NCBI GenBank assembly: GCA_001436895.1
Contig: JQAY01000012.1
Coordinates: 4,953 to 68,952, forward strand
Length of the DNA stretch: 64,000 nt
Direction of reading: 5' to 3'
Source of the DNA: Weissella confusa
GTDB lineage: Bacteria > Bacillota > Bacilli > Lactobacillales > Lactobacillaceae
Shown piece after piece: positions 53,071 to 62,006 of this stretch (its first letter is position 1; each line of letters opens with the position of its first letter). Under the pieces are notes generated by a model, which was not told where the DNA came from, did no database searches, and saw only the letters and a list, made by a program, of their open reading frames with translations. The translations under genes were made by a program, and so were the position numbers.

Positions 53071-53988
53071 TTAGGGCATTAATCCCATCATTTCTTGCCC
53101 TAATTTTGCCCGCCAAGATTGTTGCTCAACCGGCTCCGTTGGGGCATTTTCCCCCATTGCTTCGGCCATTAAGCCTGCTGCCCAAGCACGTGGATTCTCA
53201 ACAACCCGATCAATCGCTGGATAAGCAATCATCAACATTAAACGTGCTTGTTCAACTAAGGCATGTACCGTAGCTGGGCCAAATTCATGTTCATAACCCG
53301 ATAATGTCGCCACTACCGTTTGGAAAAGTGGCATTTCATCTAGCGATTGCAGGTCCTTTGGCACGATTGTCATTACCTTTTCGTCTAACCAGGTCATGTC
53401 TACCGACTCAGTTACCTGCAAACGACGTAACTTATCCAAAACCGTTACCCGCGCAATGGCTGGCAGGAATGGATCAACTAATGCAAAGCGTGCGCCAACC
53501 AGGTATTCGCGTAATGGCAGCTTGTCAGCCGCAATCAGGCGTTCCTTTTGATTGATAGCATCCCCATCACTCAAATGATAGAATTGGCGCGCAATTGTAT
53601 TTAATGTCGCCTTTTGTTCTGTTCTAAAGGTTTCTTCGGCCGTCTCAATCTCTGTTGTTAATGGTGTAGCAACATCTGGTGCAACCCAGGTTACAAATTC
53701 TCGCGCTGCGATAAATTGTTGATTCTTTAATGCCACCGTGACATATAGTTCAGCCAATTCGGCACTTTCTAGATATGAATCAATGAATTCATCCGCAAAC
53801 AATTGTGCCGTCTTGAACTGACCATCGGCTAATAACACACGGGTAATCAATTGATTAAGTTCTGGCGTTTGTTGCAAATCATACGCTTCATCAAATGCAT
53901 CTAGTGCTGGCCCGAATGCATGATTCTCATAGGCTTCTTTTCCCTTTGCTAATAGTAGCTCATAGCGCTGCGTTTGTTCTTCGTTCAT
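53071..53988 (-). CDS. TPR-like protein between RNase J and tuf
   Basis: The 305-residue soluble acidic protein begins with helical repeats of TPR type: YELLLAKGKEAYENHAFGPALDAFDEAYDL, then LLADGQFKTAQLFADEFIDSYLESAELAELYVTVALKNQQF. The C-terminal half is helical, with a VALLDPFLP-like segment (ARFALVDPFLPAIARVTVLDKL). No enzymatic motif. Proteins of this sort in this place are common in lactobacilli and serve as protein-interaction scaffolds. GGAAGGATGC precedes the ATG. Confidence 0.75.
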   Translation of the reverse strand: MNEEQTQRYELLLAKGKEAYENHAFGPALDAFDEAYDLQQTPELNQLITRVLLADGQFKTAQLFADEFIDSYLESAELAELYVTVALKNQQFIAAREFVTWVAPDVATPLTTEIETAEETFRTEQKATLNTIARQFYHLSDGDAINQKERLIAADKLPLREYLVGARFALVDPFLPAIARVTVLDKLRRLQVTESVDMTWLDEKVMTIVPKDLQSLDEMPLFQTVVATLSGYEHEFGPATVHALVEQARLMLMIAYPAIDRVVENPRAWAAGLMAEAMGENAPTEPVEQQSWRAKLGQEMMGLMP

Positions 53989-54007
53989 GATGCATCCTTC
54001 CTAACAA

Positions 54008-54039
54008 ACAAGCGTCGACCCGTTAGAATCGACGCTTGT
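54008..54039 (-). terminator. Terminator of the RNase J gene
   Basis: ACAAGCGTCGA/TCGACGCTTGT, an 11-bp perfect stem, followed by TTGTTAGG on the minus strand. The T run is weak, so read-through into the TPR-like gene is possible. Confidence 0.6.
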
Positions 54040-54042
54040 GTT

Positions 54043-55986
54043 TTATTCAGCTGATGGTGCTGATTCACCTTGCGTTGCCTTTGGCTTACGACGGCGTGGA
54101 CGGCGCTTCTTTTTCTTAGCGACCTCCGCTCCATTTTCAGCTGGCTTAGCAGGTTGATTATTATTATTCTTAGCAGGCGCTGGCTTGTTAGCGTTTGCGT
54201 TCTGCTTCTTCTTTGGCTTGTTGTTTTGCTTTTGTGACTTGTTTGCTTCAGGAGCTTCAGCCTTCTTAGCGTTCGTCTTGCTTGCTGAGCGCTTGCGACG
54301 ACGACCATTTTGGTTAGCTTCCATGATAACTGGCAAAATCACTGGCTTACGACGCGTTTGCTCGTACAAGAACTTACCCAATGCATCGCGAACAGAGTTC
54401 TTAAGGTTACCCCAGTCGAATTCCTTAGCGTTCTTGATACCTTCAGCGACGGTCGTCTCAACCAGGTCACCAGCCTCGCGAATCAAATCGCGTGACGTCT
54501 TCACATAAACGAATCCACGTGAATCAATCTTTGGCTTTGAGATAATCTTCTTCTTCTTACGATCAATCGTCACAACGGCGATGAAGACACCGTCTTCTGA
54601 CAAGATGCGACGGTCGTTCAAAACGATAGAACCGATATCACCGACACCAGATCCATCAATCATTGTTGAGCCAACTTGGATTGAGCCACCCAAGTACATT
54701 TCTTCACCATCCCAGCGAAGGTTGTCACCCTTAGCAAGCAAGAAGACGTGGTTATCATCGTAACCAACTTGTTCAGCAGCCTTGTAAGCTGCATTCAAGA
54801 CACGGTACTCACCTTGCACAGGGATAACATTCTTAGGCTTCAACAAGTTCAACAAAAGTTGGAAATCTTCCTTAGATGCGTGACCTGAAGACTTCTTATC
54901 CGTTGAAATTTGCTTAACCGTTGCACCGGCACGGAACAACATGTCACGCGTACGTGCCACGTAACCTTCCATGGCCGTTGAAGGCGTCGTCGTAATGAAT
55001 ACCAAGTCACCTTCTTGGATTTGGATGTTGCGATCATCACCTTGCGCCATGCGTTGCAAGTGACGAATTGGCTCACCCATCTTACCCGTTTCAAGGATAA
55101 CCGTCTCGTTTGGCTCCAACTTGCTCAAGTTCTTCAAAGAAACAAATAGTTCGTTTTCAGGCATTGGCAAGTGCAACTTCTTCAAACGCAACGCAGTACG
55201 TACAACCTTTTCCAAGTCGTTTCCAGAAATCACAATCTTACGACCAACCTTGAAGGCTGCGTCGATAACTTGTTGGATACGTTGGATGTTTGAAGCGACT
55301 GCAGCAACGATAATACGACCCTCAGTGTGACCGCGGAACGTATCCAAAACGTAGCTACCCAATTCAGATTCGTGGGCTGCCAAACCATAGCTAGCTGTAC
55401 CTGCTGCATCAGCAAGCAAAGCGATTACCCCCTTGGCACCAATTTGTGCCAAACGTGCCAAATCAGTACGGTAGTATGGCAATGCCGTTGTATCAATCTT
55501 AAAATCACCAGTGTAGACAACTTGTCCTTCTGGCGTTTCAATTACAATTCCAAGAGATTCTGGAATCGTGTGTGTCGTCTCAAAGAATGAAACGGTCACA
55601 TCCCCAAATGATACTTCTGAGTTACCACGAACCACGTGGTAATCATCAAACCCCTTTGCTTCAGGCTCTGCTTCCACAGCCAACTTAGCCAATTCAATCG
55701 TTAGTTCTGATCCGAAGACCGGCACTTTAACCTCACTCAACAAGTAAGGCAATGCCCCAATTGCATCCGCGTGTCCGTGTGTCAAAAAGACACCGGCAAT
55801 CTTATCTGCGTTCTCTACCAAGTAGGCAAAGTCAGGAATGACAACGTCAACTCCTAGCAAATCGCTTTCTGGGTACTTCAACCCTGCATCCAAAATAAAA
55901 ATGTCTTCACCGACGGTAACTGCGTACATGTTCTTTCCATTTTCACGTACACCACCGAACGGCATAATACTTAATGTCGTAGCCAT
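54043..55986 (-). CDS. rnjB: Ribonuclease J2-type protein with basic disordered tail
   Basis: The 647-residue protein has the metallo-beta-lactamase and beta-CASP domains of RNase J. It starts LSIMPFGGVRENGKNMYAV. Two metal-site residues of active RNase J1 are changed. HGHEDH reads HGHADA (residues 70-75), and the late GEYR motif is VQGEYR with Gln391 in place of His. His139 and Asp161 remain. This pattern is typical of RNase J2, the weakly active partner of J1 in a complex that degrades mRNA. The last 90 residues form a Lys/Arg/Asn/Pro/Ala-rich tail (NNKPKKKQNANANKP, KKKKRRPRRRKPK), probably disordered and RNA-binding. The ATG is preceded by AGGAAC. Confidence 0.88.
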   Translation of the reverse strand: MATTLSIMPFGGVRENGKNMYAVTVGEDIFILDAGLKYPESDLLGVDVVIPDFAYLVENADKIAGVFLTHGHADAIGALPYLLSEVKVPVFGSELTIELAKLAVEAEPEAKGFDDYHVVRGNSEVSFGDVTVSFFETTHTIPESLGIVIETPEGQVVYTGDFKIDTTALPYYRTDLARLAQIGAKGVIALLADAAGTASYGLAAHESELGSYVLDTFRGHTEGRIIVAAVASNIQRIQQVIDAAFKVGRKIVISGNDLEKVVRTALRLKKLHLPMPENELFVSLKNLSKLEPNETVILETGKMGEPIRHLQRMAQGDDRNIQIQEGDLVFITTTPSTAMEGYVARTRDMLFRAGATVKQISTDKKSSGHASKEDFQLLLNLLKPKNVIPVQGEYRVLNAAYKAAEQVGYDDNHVFLLAKGDNLRWDGEEMYLGGSIQVGSTMIDGSGVGDIGSIVLNDRRILSEDGVFIAVVTIDRKKKKIISKPKIDSRGFVYVKTSRDLIREAGDLVETTVAEGIKNAKEFDWGNLKNSVRDALGKFLYEQTRRKPVILPVIMEANQNGRRRKRSASKTNAKKAEAPEANKSQKQNNKPKKKQNANANKPAPAKNNNNQPAKPAENGAEVAKKKKRRPRRRKPKATQGESAPSAE

Positions 55987-56091
55987 AATGTTCCTATTCT
56001 CGTTATATTTCACGGGTCAGCACAACCCAAACGTTTGTATGATTTATTAACAGTTTACCACACAATGCCTACCCTACCAACAACGAGAAAA

Positions 56092-56448
56092 TTATATCTG
56101 CAATATTTCCGACACCTTTCGCCCTAGAATCACAATCAAAATCGGCGTCGCCCAGAAAACAACAAAACTGCTAATCACAAACCTAGTTTGCATTTCGATG
56201 CTCTCTTTGCCGATTGATTTTGTGATGATGATATTGATCACCGTCAGTATGATTGGTGGCACAATCTCAATTAACAATAGTTTCGCGAAAAAATTGAAGT
56301 TTTCAGATTGCGTCGGTGGTGTTGACGGTTCCAAAAAATTCCCAGAGCTTTCGAGTGCTAGCTTTAGTGGCATATAAAGTACGTCAATGGTAATTATCAC
56401 TGAAAATATCATCGTTATAACAATGCCTAAGGCAAATTTGAATTTCAT
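56092..56448 (-). CDS. Small membrane protein, three spans
   Basis: The 118-residue product has spans FALGIVITMIFSVIITIDVLY, LLLIEIVPPIILTVINIIIT and FVISSFVVFWATPILIVILG. The loop between spans one and two is polar (SSGNFLEPSTPPTQSENF). AAGGGGATC precedes the ATG. It lies between rpsT and the RNase J gene and is rich in AT. Family not recognised. Confidence 0.6.
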   Translation of the reverse strand: MKFKFALGIVITMIFSVIITIDVLYMPLKLALESSGNFLEPSTPPTQSENFNFFAKLLLIEIVPPIILTVINIIITKSIGKESIEMQTRFVISSFVVFWATPILIVILGRKVSEILQI

Positions 56449-56510
56449 TTTCTGATCCCCTTATAGGTGATTCAGTTTAGCATTCAGTTTTTGTTATTTT
56501 ATGAACACAA

Positions 56511-56547
56511 CAAAAAAGACCAACACCCGAAGATGTTGGTCTTTTTT
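56511..56547. terminator. Terminator of rpsT
   Basis: AAAAAAGACCAACA/TGTTGGTCTTTTTT, 14-bp arms, T runs on both strands. Confidence 0.93.
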
Positions 56548-56571
56548 CAGTTTGCTATCGCAAGTAATAAA

Positions 56572-56826
56572 TTACTTGTTCAACAAAGCTGCCAAACGTG
56601 ACTTGTCACGTGAAGCCTTGTTCTTAGCAATCAAGCCCTTTGATGCGGCACGATCGATAGCTGACGTAGCGTTAACAAACAACTCTTGCAAGTTGTCTGC
56701 ACCAGCTTCAGCAGCCTTACGGAACTTCTTCACTTCAGTACGGTATGCACTCAATTGTGAGATGTTACGCTCGCGTTGCACCTTGTTCAAGCGGGCACGT
56801 TGGATTGATGACTCAATAATTGGCAT
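56572..56826 (-). CDS. rpsT: Ribosomal protein S20
   Basis: The 84-residue basic helical protein binds 16S rRNA. Its sequence ([65 protein letters not shown]) fits S20. GAGGGAAAAGCG precedes the ATG. It follows rpsO on the strand. Confidence 0.94.
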   Translation of the reverse strand: MPIIESSIQRARLNKVQRERNISQLSAYRTEVKKFRKAAEAGADNLQELFVNATSAIDRAASKGLIAKNKASRDKSRLAALLNK

Positions 56827-56880
56827 CGCTTTTCCCTCCGATGATAAATGTCAAAATAACGTACGTTGTTAATGTAAAAA

Positions 56881-57150
56881 TTAACGACGCAATCCAAGCT
56901 TTTGGATCAACTCACGGTAACGTTGAACGTCGTTGTCACGCAAGTAACGCAACAAGTTACGACGGTGACCGATCTTCTTCATCAACCCACGTTGTGAGTG
57001 GAAGTCGTGCTTGTGCTCTGACATGTGTGCGTTCAATTCGTTGATGTCGGCAGTCAAAACTGCAACTTGAACTTCAACTGAACCAGTATCACCTTCGTGA
57101 CGTGCGAATTCCTTGATGATTTCATTCTTGCGTTGTGCAGAAATAGCCAT
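56881..57150 (-). CDS. rpsO: Ribosomal protein S15
   Basis: The 89-residue protein binds the central domain of 16S rRNA and starts platform assembly. Typical blocks are [50 protein letters not shown] and [20 protein letters not shown] precedes the ATG. A leader of about 100 bases with alternative hairpins lies upstream. Confidence 0.97.
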   Translation of the reverse strand: MAISAQRKNEIIKEFARHEGDTGSVEVQVAVLTADINELNAHMSEHKHDFHSQRGLMKKIGHRRNLLRYLRDNDVQRYRELIQKLGLRR

Positions 57151-57281
57151 GTTGGATATCCACCTTTCTTAATATATAGTCGCCTAAAACAACGTAGGAC
57201 GACGGTGAACCGTCAAACATCGTAAAAGGTCGTGTGCTTTTGCACTTCAAATATAATACTAAACTTTCTAACTTGATGCAA
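57151..57281 (-). promoter_or_regulatory. Promoter and structured leader of rpsO
   Basis: Minus-strand TTGCAT (57276-57281), 17 bases, TATTAT (57253-57258). The leader begins with GTGC-AAAA-GCAC (57233-57244). It then contains GACGGT-TC-ACCGTC (57201-57214), which overlaps a second possible stem GTCG-x-CCTA/TAGGCGAC (57182-57204). Mutually exclusive stems are the hallmark of S15 autoregulatory leaders. That it binds S15 is inferred. Confidence 0.55.
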
Positions 57282-57290
57282 GTAGAAATC

Positions 57291-58313
57291 CTATGCAATA
57301 TCAGCTTGGTAACGCAACACGAATAATTCAAAGAGTAATTCAGGGTCACGTGCCGTTGATTTCAGCTGTTCTTCCATATCAACTAGCCCCAGATAAGCCT
57401 TAGCTAGTGCGGTATAACTGAAGCGACGTACCGTTTGACGGCCAAGCTTCACACGGTATGGATTCACTTTCAACATTGATGCCGTACCAGACTCACTTTG
57501 AGTTGATGACTTCACCTGTAACAACAAGCGGAATTGTCCTAACAACGCTGCGTGCAATCGCAATGGTGCCTCACCACTCTCGACCAATTCGTGATACAAC
57601 TCCACAGCGCGTGTTAACTTGCGGTTCAACAACGCATTAATTAAGTCGAAGATATTTTCGCTCAACGTACGAGTTACCAAGGCATCAACAGCCTGCTCGT
57701 CAATCTGCTTCGTATCGTACGCATAAAGCATCAACTTATCGAGTTCAGACATAATTTGCGTTAACGACATATTCGTTAAACGAATTAGTAGTTGCATGGC
57801 AGGTCCTGACATTTCAAAACCGCCTTGGCGCAACTTATCATTAATCATGTTTCGCACATCTTTTTCAGTCAAATCACCAAAGGCCAAGTAAGCTGCCTTC
57901 TCTTTCAGCAACTTAACAACCTTCTTGCGACTATCCAGCTTCTCGTATGGTGCAAAAATCACCAAGACCGTCTGTGGCTCTGGGTGTTCAATGTAGGCCA
58001 ATAAATCTTCGACGTGATGTTCCAGCTTAGTTCGTGGATTTTCACCGGTCAGGAAGTAGGCATCGTCAATAATCACGACACGTCGGTCACCAAAAAACGG
58101 TACTGACCGCGCATCATCCACTGCAATACCCAACGCCGTTTCACGCATATCAAATTGTGCCAAGTTCAACGTGCGATCTTCATCTGGAATCAGACTCACA
58201 AACGCCGCACGAACTTGATCAAGCAAATATTGGTCTGTACCTTGAATTAGGTAAATTGGCTGCAATGTTTGCTTTGCAACATCTTGTTGCACATCTTTCA
58301 GCGTATAAGCCAT
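57291..58313 (-). CDS. holA: DNA polymerase III delta subunit
   Basis: The 340-residue clamp-loader subunit opens the sliding clamp. PIYLIQGTDQYLLDQVRAAF at the start, VIIDDAYFLTG, LVIFAPYEKLDSRKKVVKLLKEKA and the C-terminal collar domain (LHAALLGQFRLLLQVKS) match HolA. The ATG behind GAGGAGG is taken as start rather than a GTG two codons upstream that lies inside the spacing. It lies downstream of comEC, as in most firmicutes. Confidence 0.94.
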   Translation of the reverse strand: MAYTLKDVQQDVAKQTLQPIYLIQGTDQYLLDQVRAAFVSLIPDEDRTLNLAQFDMRETALGIAVDDARSVPFFGDRRVVIIDDAYFLTGENPRTKLEHHVEDLLAYIEHPEPQTVLVIFAPYEKLDSRKKVVKLLKEKAAYLAFGDLTEKDVRNMINDKLRQGGFEMSGPAMQLLIRLTNMSLTQIMSELDKLMLYAYDTKQIDEQAVDALVTRTLSENIFDLINALLNRKLTRAVELYHELVESGEAPLRLHAALLGQFRLLLQVKSSTQSESGTASMLKVNPYRVKLGRQTVRRFSYTALAKAYLGLVDMEEQLKSTARDPELLFELFVLRYQADIA

Positions 58314-58376
58314 GCCCACGCCTCCTCGTTTTAATCGTATCTCTACTGTATCATGTTGCCTCCTGAACGTGAATAG

Positions 58377-60611
58377 CTACTTGATTTCAGCTTGCCACCA
58401 ATCTCGATTACCACACCAATGGTACTGCAACATGCCGTTTTCTGCTGTATTAAACACTGTCATCCCCGCCTCCTTTGTCGTTGACAGCGTTTCTTTGTTC
58501 GGATGACCAAATCGATTATTCACACCAGCAGAAACAATACCAATTTGTGGCTTTAACGCGTGCACAAATGACTGTGCGGTACTCGTTTTTGAACCGTGGT
58601 GTCCTAGCTTCAGAAGTTCCACTTGTCGAAATTGTTTGTTCTGGATAATTCGTTCCTCGCCAGCCTGGTCTAAATCGCCTGTCATCATTAGCTGTTTTGG
58701 ACCGACGTTCACGAGCAATGCAACCGAATCCTCATTTTCGCCAGTTCCCGCTTCGAATGGATGCTGTACCGTTGTCCATTCATTTAAGCGCATGCCAGCG
58801 CGAACTTCTCGGACTTCAGTCGTTCCGATATAAGGCGCAACCAATCGTTTGTATGCGTCACTCTGTTGCATCCCCAACGGCACATAAATCGTCTCTACTC
58901 GCACCAGTTTTAGAAAATGCGGCAAGTTACCAATATGATCGACATCCTTGTGAGTCAGCACTAACTGCTGAATTTTAGTGATGCCGTTACCTTTTAGATA
59001 CTGCGCTAACTGTTGCGCTTGAAAATCCGTCTTGCGGGGTGCTGCCCAATCTGGTTGTGGCAACTGTAGCTTACCCCCGACATCAACCATCATCACTTGA
59101 TTAGCGCGTTGTTTAATGATGTTTGCATCGCCCTGACCGACATCCACGAATGTCGCAAAACCACCCGGTAGCAAATTAGGCAACAACAGCATGATGCCGT
59201 AAACAGTGCCTAAAATGCCCAATATCCACCACCGTCGAACGGCCAGCCAAACTAGCGTGCCGATTAAAACAATCGCGCATAACAACACCGGTGGCTGTCC
59301 AAATGTTAATTCACCTGGCAAGCCTTCCGTTTGTGCAATCGTCCAACGCACCCCATCAACAACTGCATTACACCAATTAGTTAAAGCCGTAATGTTCAAC
59401 CACGCTGCAAGTATGCCTACGGTTAGAACTGGAATTACAAGCCACGTAAACAGTGGCATGGCAATCAAGTTCGCTAAGATACCAATTGGGTGCCACGCAT
59501 ATGTATGCCACAGCAACAACGGCAAAATCAGCAACGACAAGAAGACACACTGCCACCATCCCGGTTTACCTTCAAGCCATAACAAACCAAACGTCAACAA
59601 GTAGGACAATTGGCCACCTAGGTTATGCAAAACACCTGGTTCTAAGAGAAGGCCACCCAGTAGCGCAATTCCCCAGGCATCGACGGCTGACAACCTTAAC
59701 CATTCCAACTCGCGCCACGCTTGGGTCAGGGCCAACAAAACAGCTCTGACTAACGATTGTACGCCACCCGCAAATAGCAGCAGCCCAAGTAACAACAACT
59801 GCACAATCAACAACGACCGTTCACGCGTAATACCTAACCACCGGCCAATTCGACGCCAAATCACATACAAACCAGCCACTTGAAAACCGGAAATACTAAA
59901 CAAATGAACCAATCCCATTTTCTGAATACCCAGATTGTCGTCATAAAAATCTCGCCGCGTATAGCCAAGAAACAACGTCTCGCCGTAATCACGTAGACCA
60001 GGCGGTAACCGTTCAAACCATTGTACTAGCAGGCGATGCCAGGTTCGGATTTGCAAAACAACAAACTCACCCGCATTAGTTGGTACATACGCGCTTTTCA
60101 CCTCACCTTGTGTCAAAACAAGTTGGTGCATAATACCACGACTCCGCCAATACCCCACTGGATCAAAGGTGTATGCATTCCGCCGTGGTGCAATCTTTTC
60201 GTATTGTCCGCTACCCGATATCACCACCGCATCATGACGTCGTTGTAACTCGCGAAACGGTTTTTTGTCCTTACAGAACCAAGTCAAACGGACACGTTCT
60301 TTATTTGGCAACGTGGCGAAGCCAGTAATTGTTGTGCCTGTGAAATGCAATTCGTCCGGATGCACCATAACGGTTGTTTTAACATCACCTATCGGCCGGT
60401 CGCCAAGTTGATTCAGGTGAACCTGATGCGCACCAAAAAACGTCCCGTAACTCCCTATAATCAAAACAGTCAAACACAGTCGCTTTTTAAAACGAGTCAC
60501 CAACAAAATCAGCAACCATGCAAACATTGGTACGGCCCACCAAAATTGATAACAAATCATGACATTTAGTGTGCCAACTAGCAATCCAGTCACTAACCAA
60601 TAGCCGTTCAT
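58377..60611 (-). CDS. comEC: DNA internalisation competence protein ComEC
   Basis: The 744-residue membrane protein forms the channel that takes up single-stranded DNA. An N-terminal membrane part with an OB-like extracellular segment (VTGFATLPNKERVRLTWF region) leads to the competence domain (LFLGYTRRDFYDDNLGIQKMGLVHLFSISGFQVAGLY). More spans follow, and a C-terminal metallo-beta-lactamase domain (FVDVGQGDANII, LTHKDVDHIGNLPHFL, MTGDLDQAGE, LKLGHHGSKTST) may degrade the other strand. It appears complete. Its ATG overlaps the comEA stop (TAATG). Confidence 0.95.
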   Translation of the reverse strand: MNGYWLVTGLLVGTLNVMICYQFWWAVPMFAWLLILLVTRFKKRLCLTVLIIGSYGTFFGAHQVHLNQLGDRPIGDVKTTVMVHPDELHFTGTTITGFATLPNKERVRLTWFCKDKKPFRELQRRHDAVVISGSGQYEKIAPRRNAYTFDPVGYWRSRGIMHQLVLTQGEVKSAYVPTNAGEFVVLQIRTWHRLLVQWFERLPPGLRDYGETLFLGYTRRDFYDDNLGIQKMGLVHLFSISGFQVAGLYVIWRRIGRWLGITRERSLLIVQLLLLGLLLFAGGVQSLVRAVLLALTQAWRELEWLRLSAVDAWGIALLGGLLLEPGVLHNLGGQLSYLLTFGLLWLEGKPGWWQCVFLSLLILPLLLWHTYAWHPIGILANLIAMPLFTWLVIPVLTVGILAAWLNITALTNWCNAVVDGVRWTIAQTEGLPGELTFGQPPVLLCAIVLIGTLVWLAVRRWWILGILGTVYGIMLLLPNLLPGGFATFVDVGQGDANIIKQRANQVMMVDVGGKLQLPQPDWAAPRKTDFQAQQLAQYLKGNGITKIQQLVLTHKDVDHIGNLPHFLKLVRVETIYVPLGMQQSDAYKRLVAPYIGTTEVREVRAGMRLNEWTTVQHPFEAGTGENEDSVALLVNVGPKQLMMTGDLDQAGEERIIQNKQFRQVELLKLGHHGSKTSTAQSFVHALKPQIGIVSAGVNNRFGHPNKETLSTTKEAGMTVFNTAENGMLQYHWCGNRDWWQAEIK

Positions 60612-61270
60612 TACACCGTGACCAACGGTTCTAATTTCGCAAACGTTTTCTCGCCGATACCTGACACCTCTTGTAGATCAGCGACCGTTTTAAACCCACC
60701 CATCGTTTCACGTTGGTCAATAATATCTTGTGCACGCTTAGTACCGACACCAGGCAGTTTTTGCAGCTCTGCCAATGTCGCCGTATTTAGATTGATAGTC
60801 TCGCTACTTGTATCCCCACCCGTCGCACTCATTGTCGTCGCTTGGCCAGGTAACGGGTACTGTTCAGGAACGTCTTCCGTTCCATTTGGTACATATAACA
60901 CCTGCCCATTCACCAATGGTGCTGCTAAATTAAGCCGTGTTCGGTCAACCGTCGGCAATGTCCCACCCGCTTTTTCAAGAACATCAGCCATAATCGGTCC
61001 ATTATTGAATTTATAAACGCCCGGTCGATACACTGCACCTTTGACATCAATCACCACTTTGGCAGTAGTTGAACTCACTGATTTGCTAACACTACTTGGC
61101 GTTTGTGAAGACTGATCCGCTGCGATGCTCGGTGACACGTCACGAGGCAAGACCGGTTTTGTCTGTGAACACTGCCACCAAACAATTAAGCCGATACCCA
61201 CCGCAACCAGACCGCCGAAAAAGAAAATCACATGTTGGAACCGATAATAAAGTGCTTTAAAAGTCGTCAT
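60611..61270 (-). CDS. comEA: Competence protein ComEA
   Basis: The 219-residue protein binds DNA at the cell surface for transformation. One N-terminal span (HVIFFFGGLVAVGIGLIVWW) is followed by a Ser-rich linker and an SLBB domain (VVIDVKGAVYRPGVYKF... GTEDVPEQYPLPG). The C-terminal helix-hairpin-helix pair is INLNTATLAELQKLPGVGTKRAQDIID then LQEVSGIGEKTFAKLEPLV. Start codon after AGGGAAAATAA. First gene of the comEA-comEC unit. Confidence 0.95.
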   Translation of the reverse strand: MTTFKALYYRFQHVIFFFGGLVAVGIGLIVWWQCSQTKPVLPRDVSPSIAADQSSQTPSSVSKSVSSTTAKVVIDVKGAVYRPGVYKFNNGPIMADVLEKAGGTLPTVDRTRLNLAAPLVNGQVLYVPNGTEDVPEQYPLPGQATTMSATGGDTSSETINLNTATLAELQKLPGVGTKRAQDIIDQRETMGGFKTVADLQEVSGIGEKTFAKLEPLVTV

Positions 61271-61316
61271 TTATTTTCCCTCCAACAATAAAGAGGTGAA
61301 AACCGGCAAAAAGTCC

Positions 61317-61350
61317 AAAAAAAATGCGACGAATCGCAAAATTCGTCGCA
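61317..61350 (-). terminator. Terminator of the second DUF1292 gene
   Basis: TGCGACGAAT/ATTCGTCGCA, a perfect 10-bp stem, with a run of eight T on the minus strand. Confidence 0.92.
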
Positions 61351-61358
61351 AATCATTT

Positions 61359-61643
61359 TTATTGCAAGTTTGGATCGTTGAAGATGGTGTTCATCACCTC
61401 TTCAACCATGTCAAATTCTTCTTCTGTTTCGATTGGTTGCAACATACCTTCTTCGTCATCCTTGTTGTAGATGAAGGGCATGATACCAACTTCTTCTTCG
61501 TCATCACCGTCCATAGCTGCATCAGCAGGGCCAAGGATGATGTATGACTTACCAAAATCTTCTGAATCAAAAGAGAACAACTCAATAAATTCGTGCTCAT
61601 TACCTTCTTCGTCAGTCAAGATAAACAATTCAGCTTCGTTCAT
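61359..61643 (-). CDS. DUF1292 protein, paralogue 2
   Basis: The 94-residue acidic protein starts at the ATG behind AAAGGAATCCGAC. It has the DUF1292 pattern: FILTDEEGNEHEFIELFSFDSEDFGKSYIIL, an acidic loop (DGDDEEEVGIMPFIYNKDDEEG) and an EEFDMVEEVMNTIF helix. The family (YrzB) has no fixed function. It is a duplicate of the preceding gene, separated from it by a terminator. Confidence 0.9.
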   Translation of the reverse strand: MNEAELFILTDEEGNEHEFIELFSFDSEDFGKSYIILGPADAAMDGDDEEEVGIMPFIYNKDDEEGMLQPIETEEEFDMVEEVMNTIFNDPNLQ

Positions 61644-61665
61644 GTCGGATTCCTTTCGCACTTAA

Positions 61666-61694
61666 CAAAAAATGGCCGATTCATCACCGGCCAT
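61666..61694 (-). terminator. Terminator between the DUF1292 paralogues
   Basis: ATGGCCG/CGGCCAT stem with a nine-base loop, then six T on the minus strand. Confidence 0.85.
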
Positions 61695-61708
61695 CAATTG
61701 TACTAAAA

Positions 61709-61993
61709 TTAGTCTTCTTGTTCGTCCAAGAATTGGTTCAAACGCTCTTCAACCATTGACCACTCATCGTCGTCTTCGATTGGCGTCAAACCACCCTCAG
61801 TAGACTCTGCAGTCTCGTCTGGGTCAAAGATGTATGCCAACATCTCTACTTCTTCGTCTTCGCCTGCACCAGCTGGGTACAAAACGATGTATGACTTACC
61901 GTAATTTTCTGACTTAAACGTGAACAATACTTCGAAAAGTTGCTCATCGCCATTGTCATCGATCAACGTGATAATGTCTTGCTCTTCGTCCAT
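61709..61993 (-). CDS. DUF1292 protein, paralogue 1
   Basis: The 94-residue acidic protein (DIITLIDDNGDEQLFEVLFTFKSENYGKSYIVLYPAGAGEDEEVEMLAYIFDPDE region, then EWSMVEERLNQFLDEQ) is the usual DUF1292 member downstream of ruvX in firmicutes. AGAGGTAAATTGAG precedes the ATG. It closes the ireB-ruvX-DUF1292 group behind alaS. Confidence 0.92.
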   Translation of the reverse strand: MDEEQDIITLIDDNGDEQLFEVLFTFKSENYGKSYIVLYPAGAGEDEEVEMLAYIFDPDETAESTEGGLTPIEDDDEWSMVEERLNQFLDEQED

Positions 61994-62006
61994 CTCAATT
62001 TACCTC

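Noticed and set aside
53985-54308. Arg/Lys-rich minus-strand frame
   Set aside because: It is an alternative-frame shadow of the repetitive basic tail of the RNase J gene.
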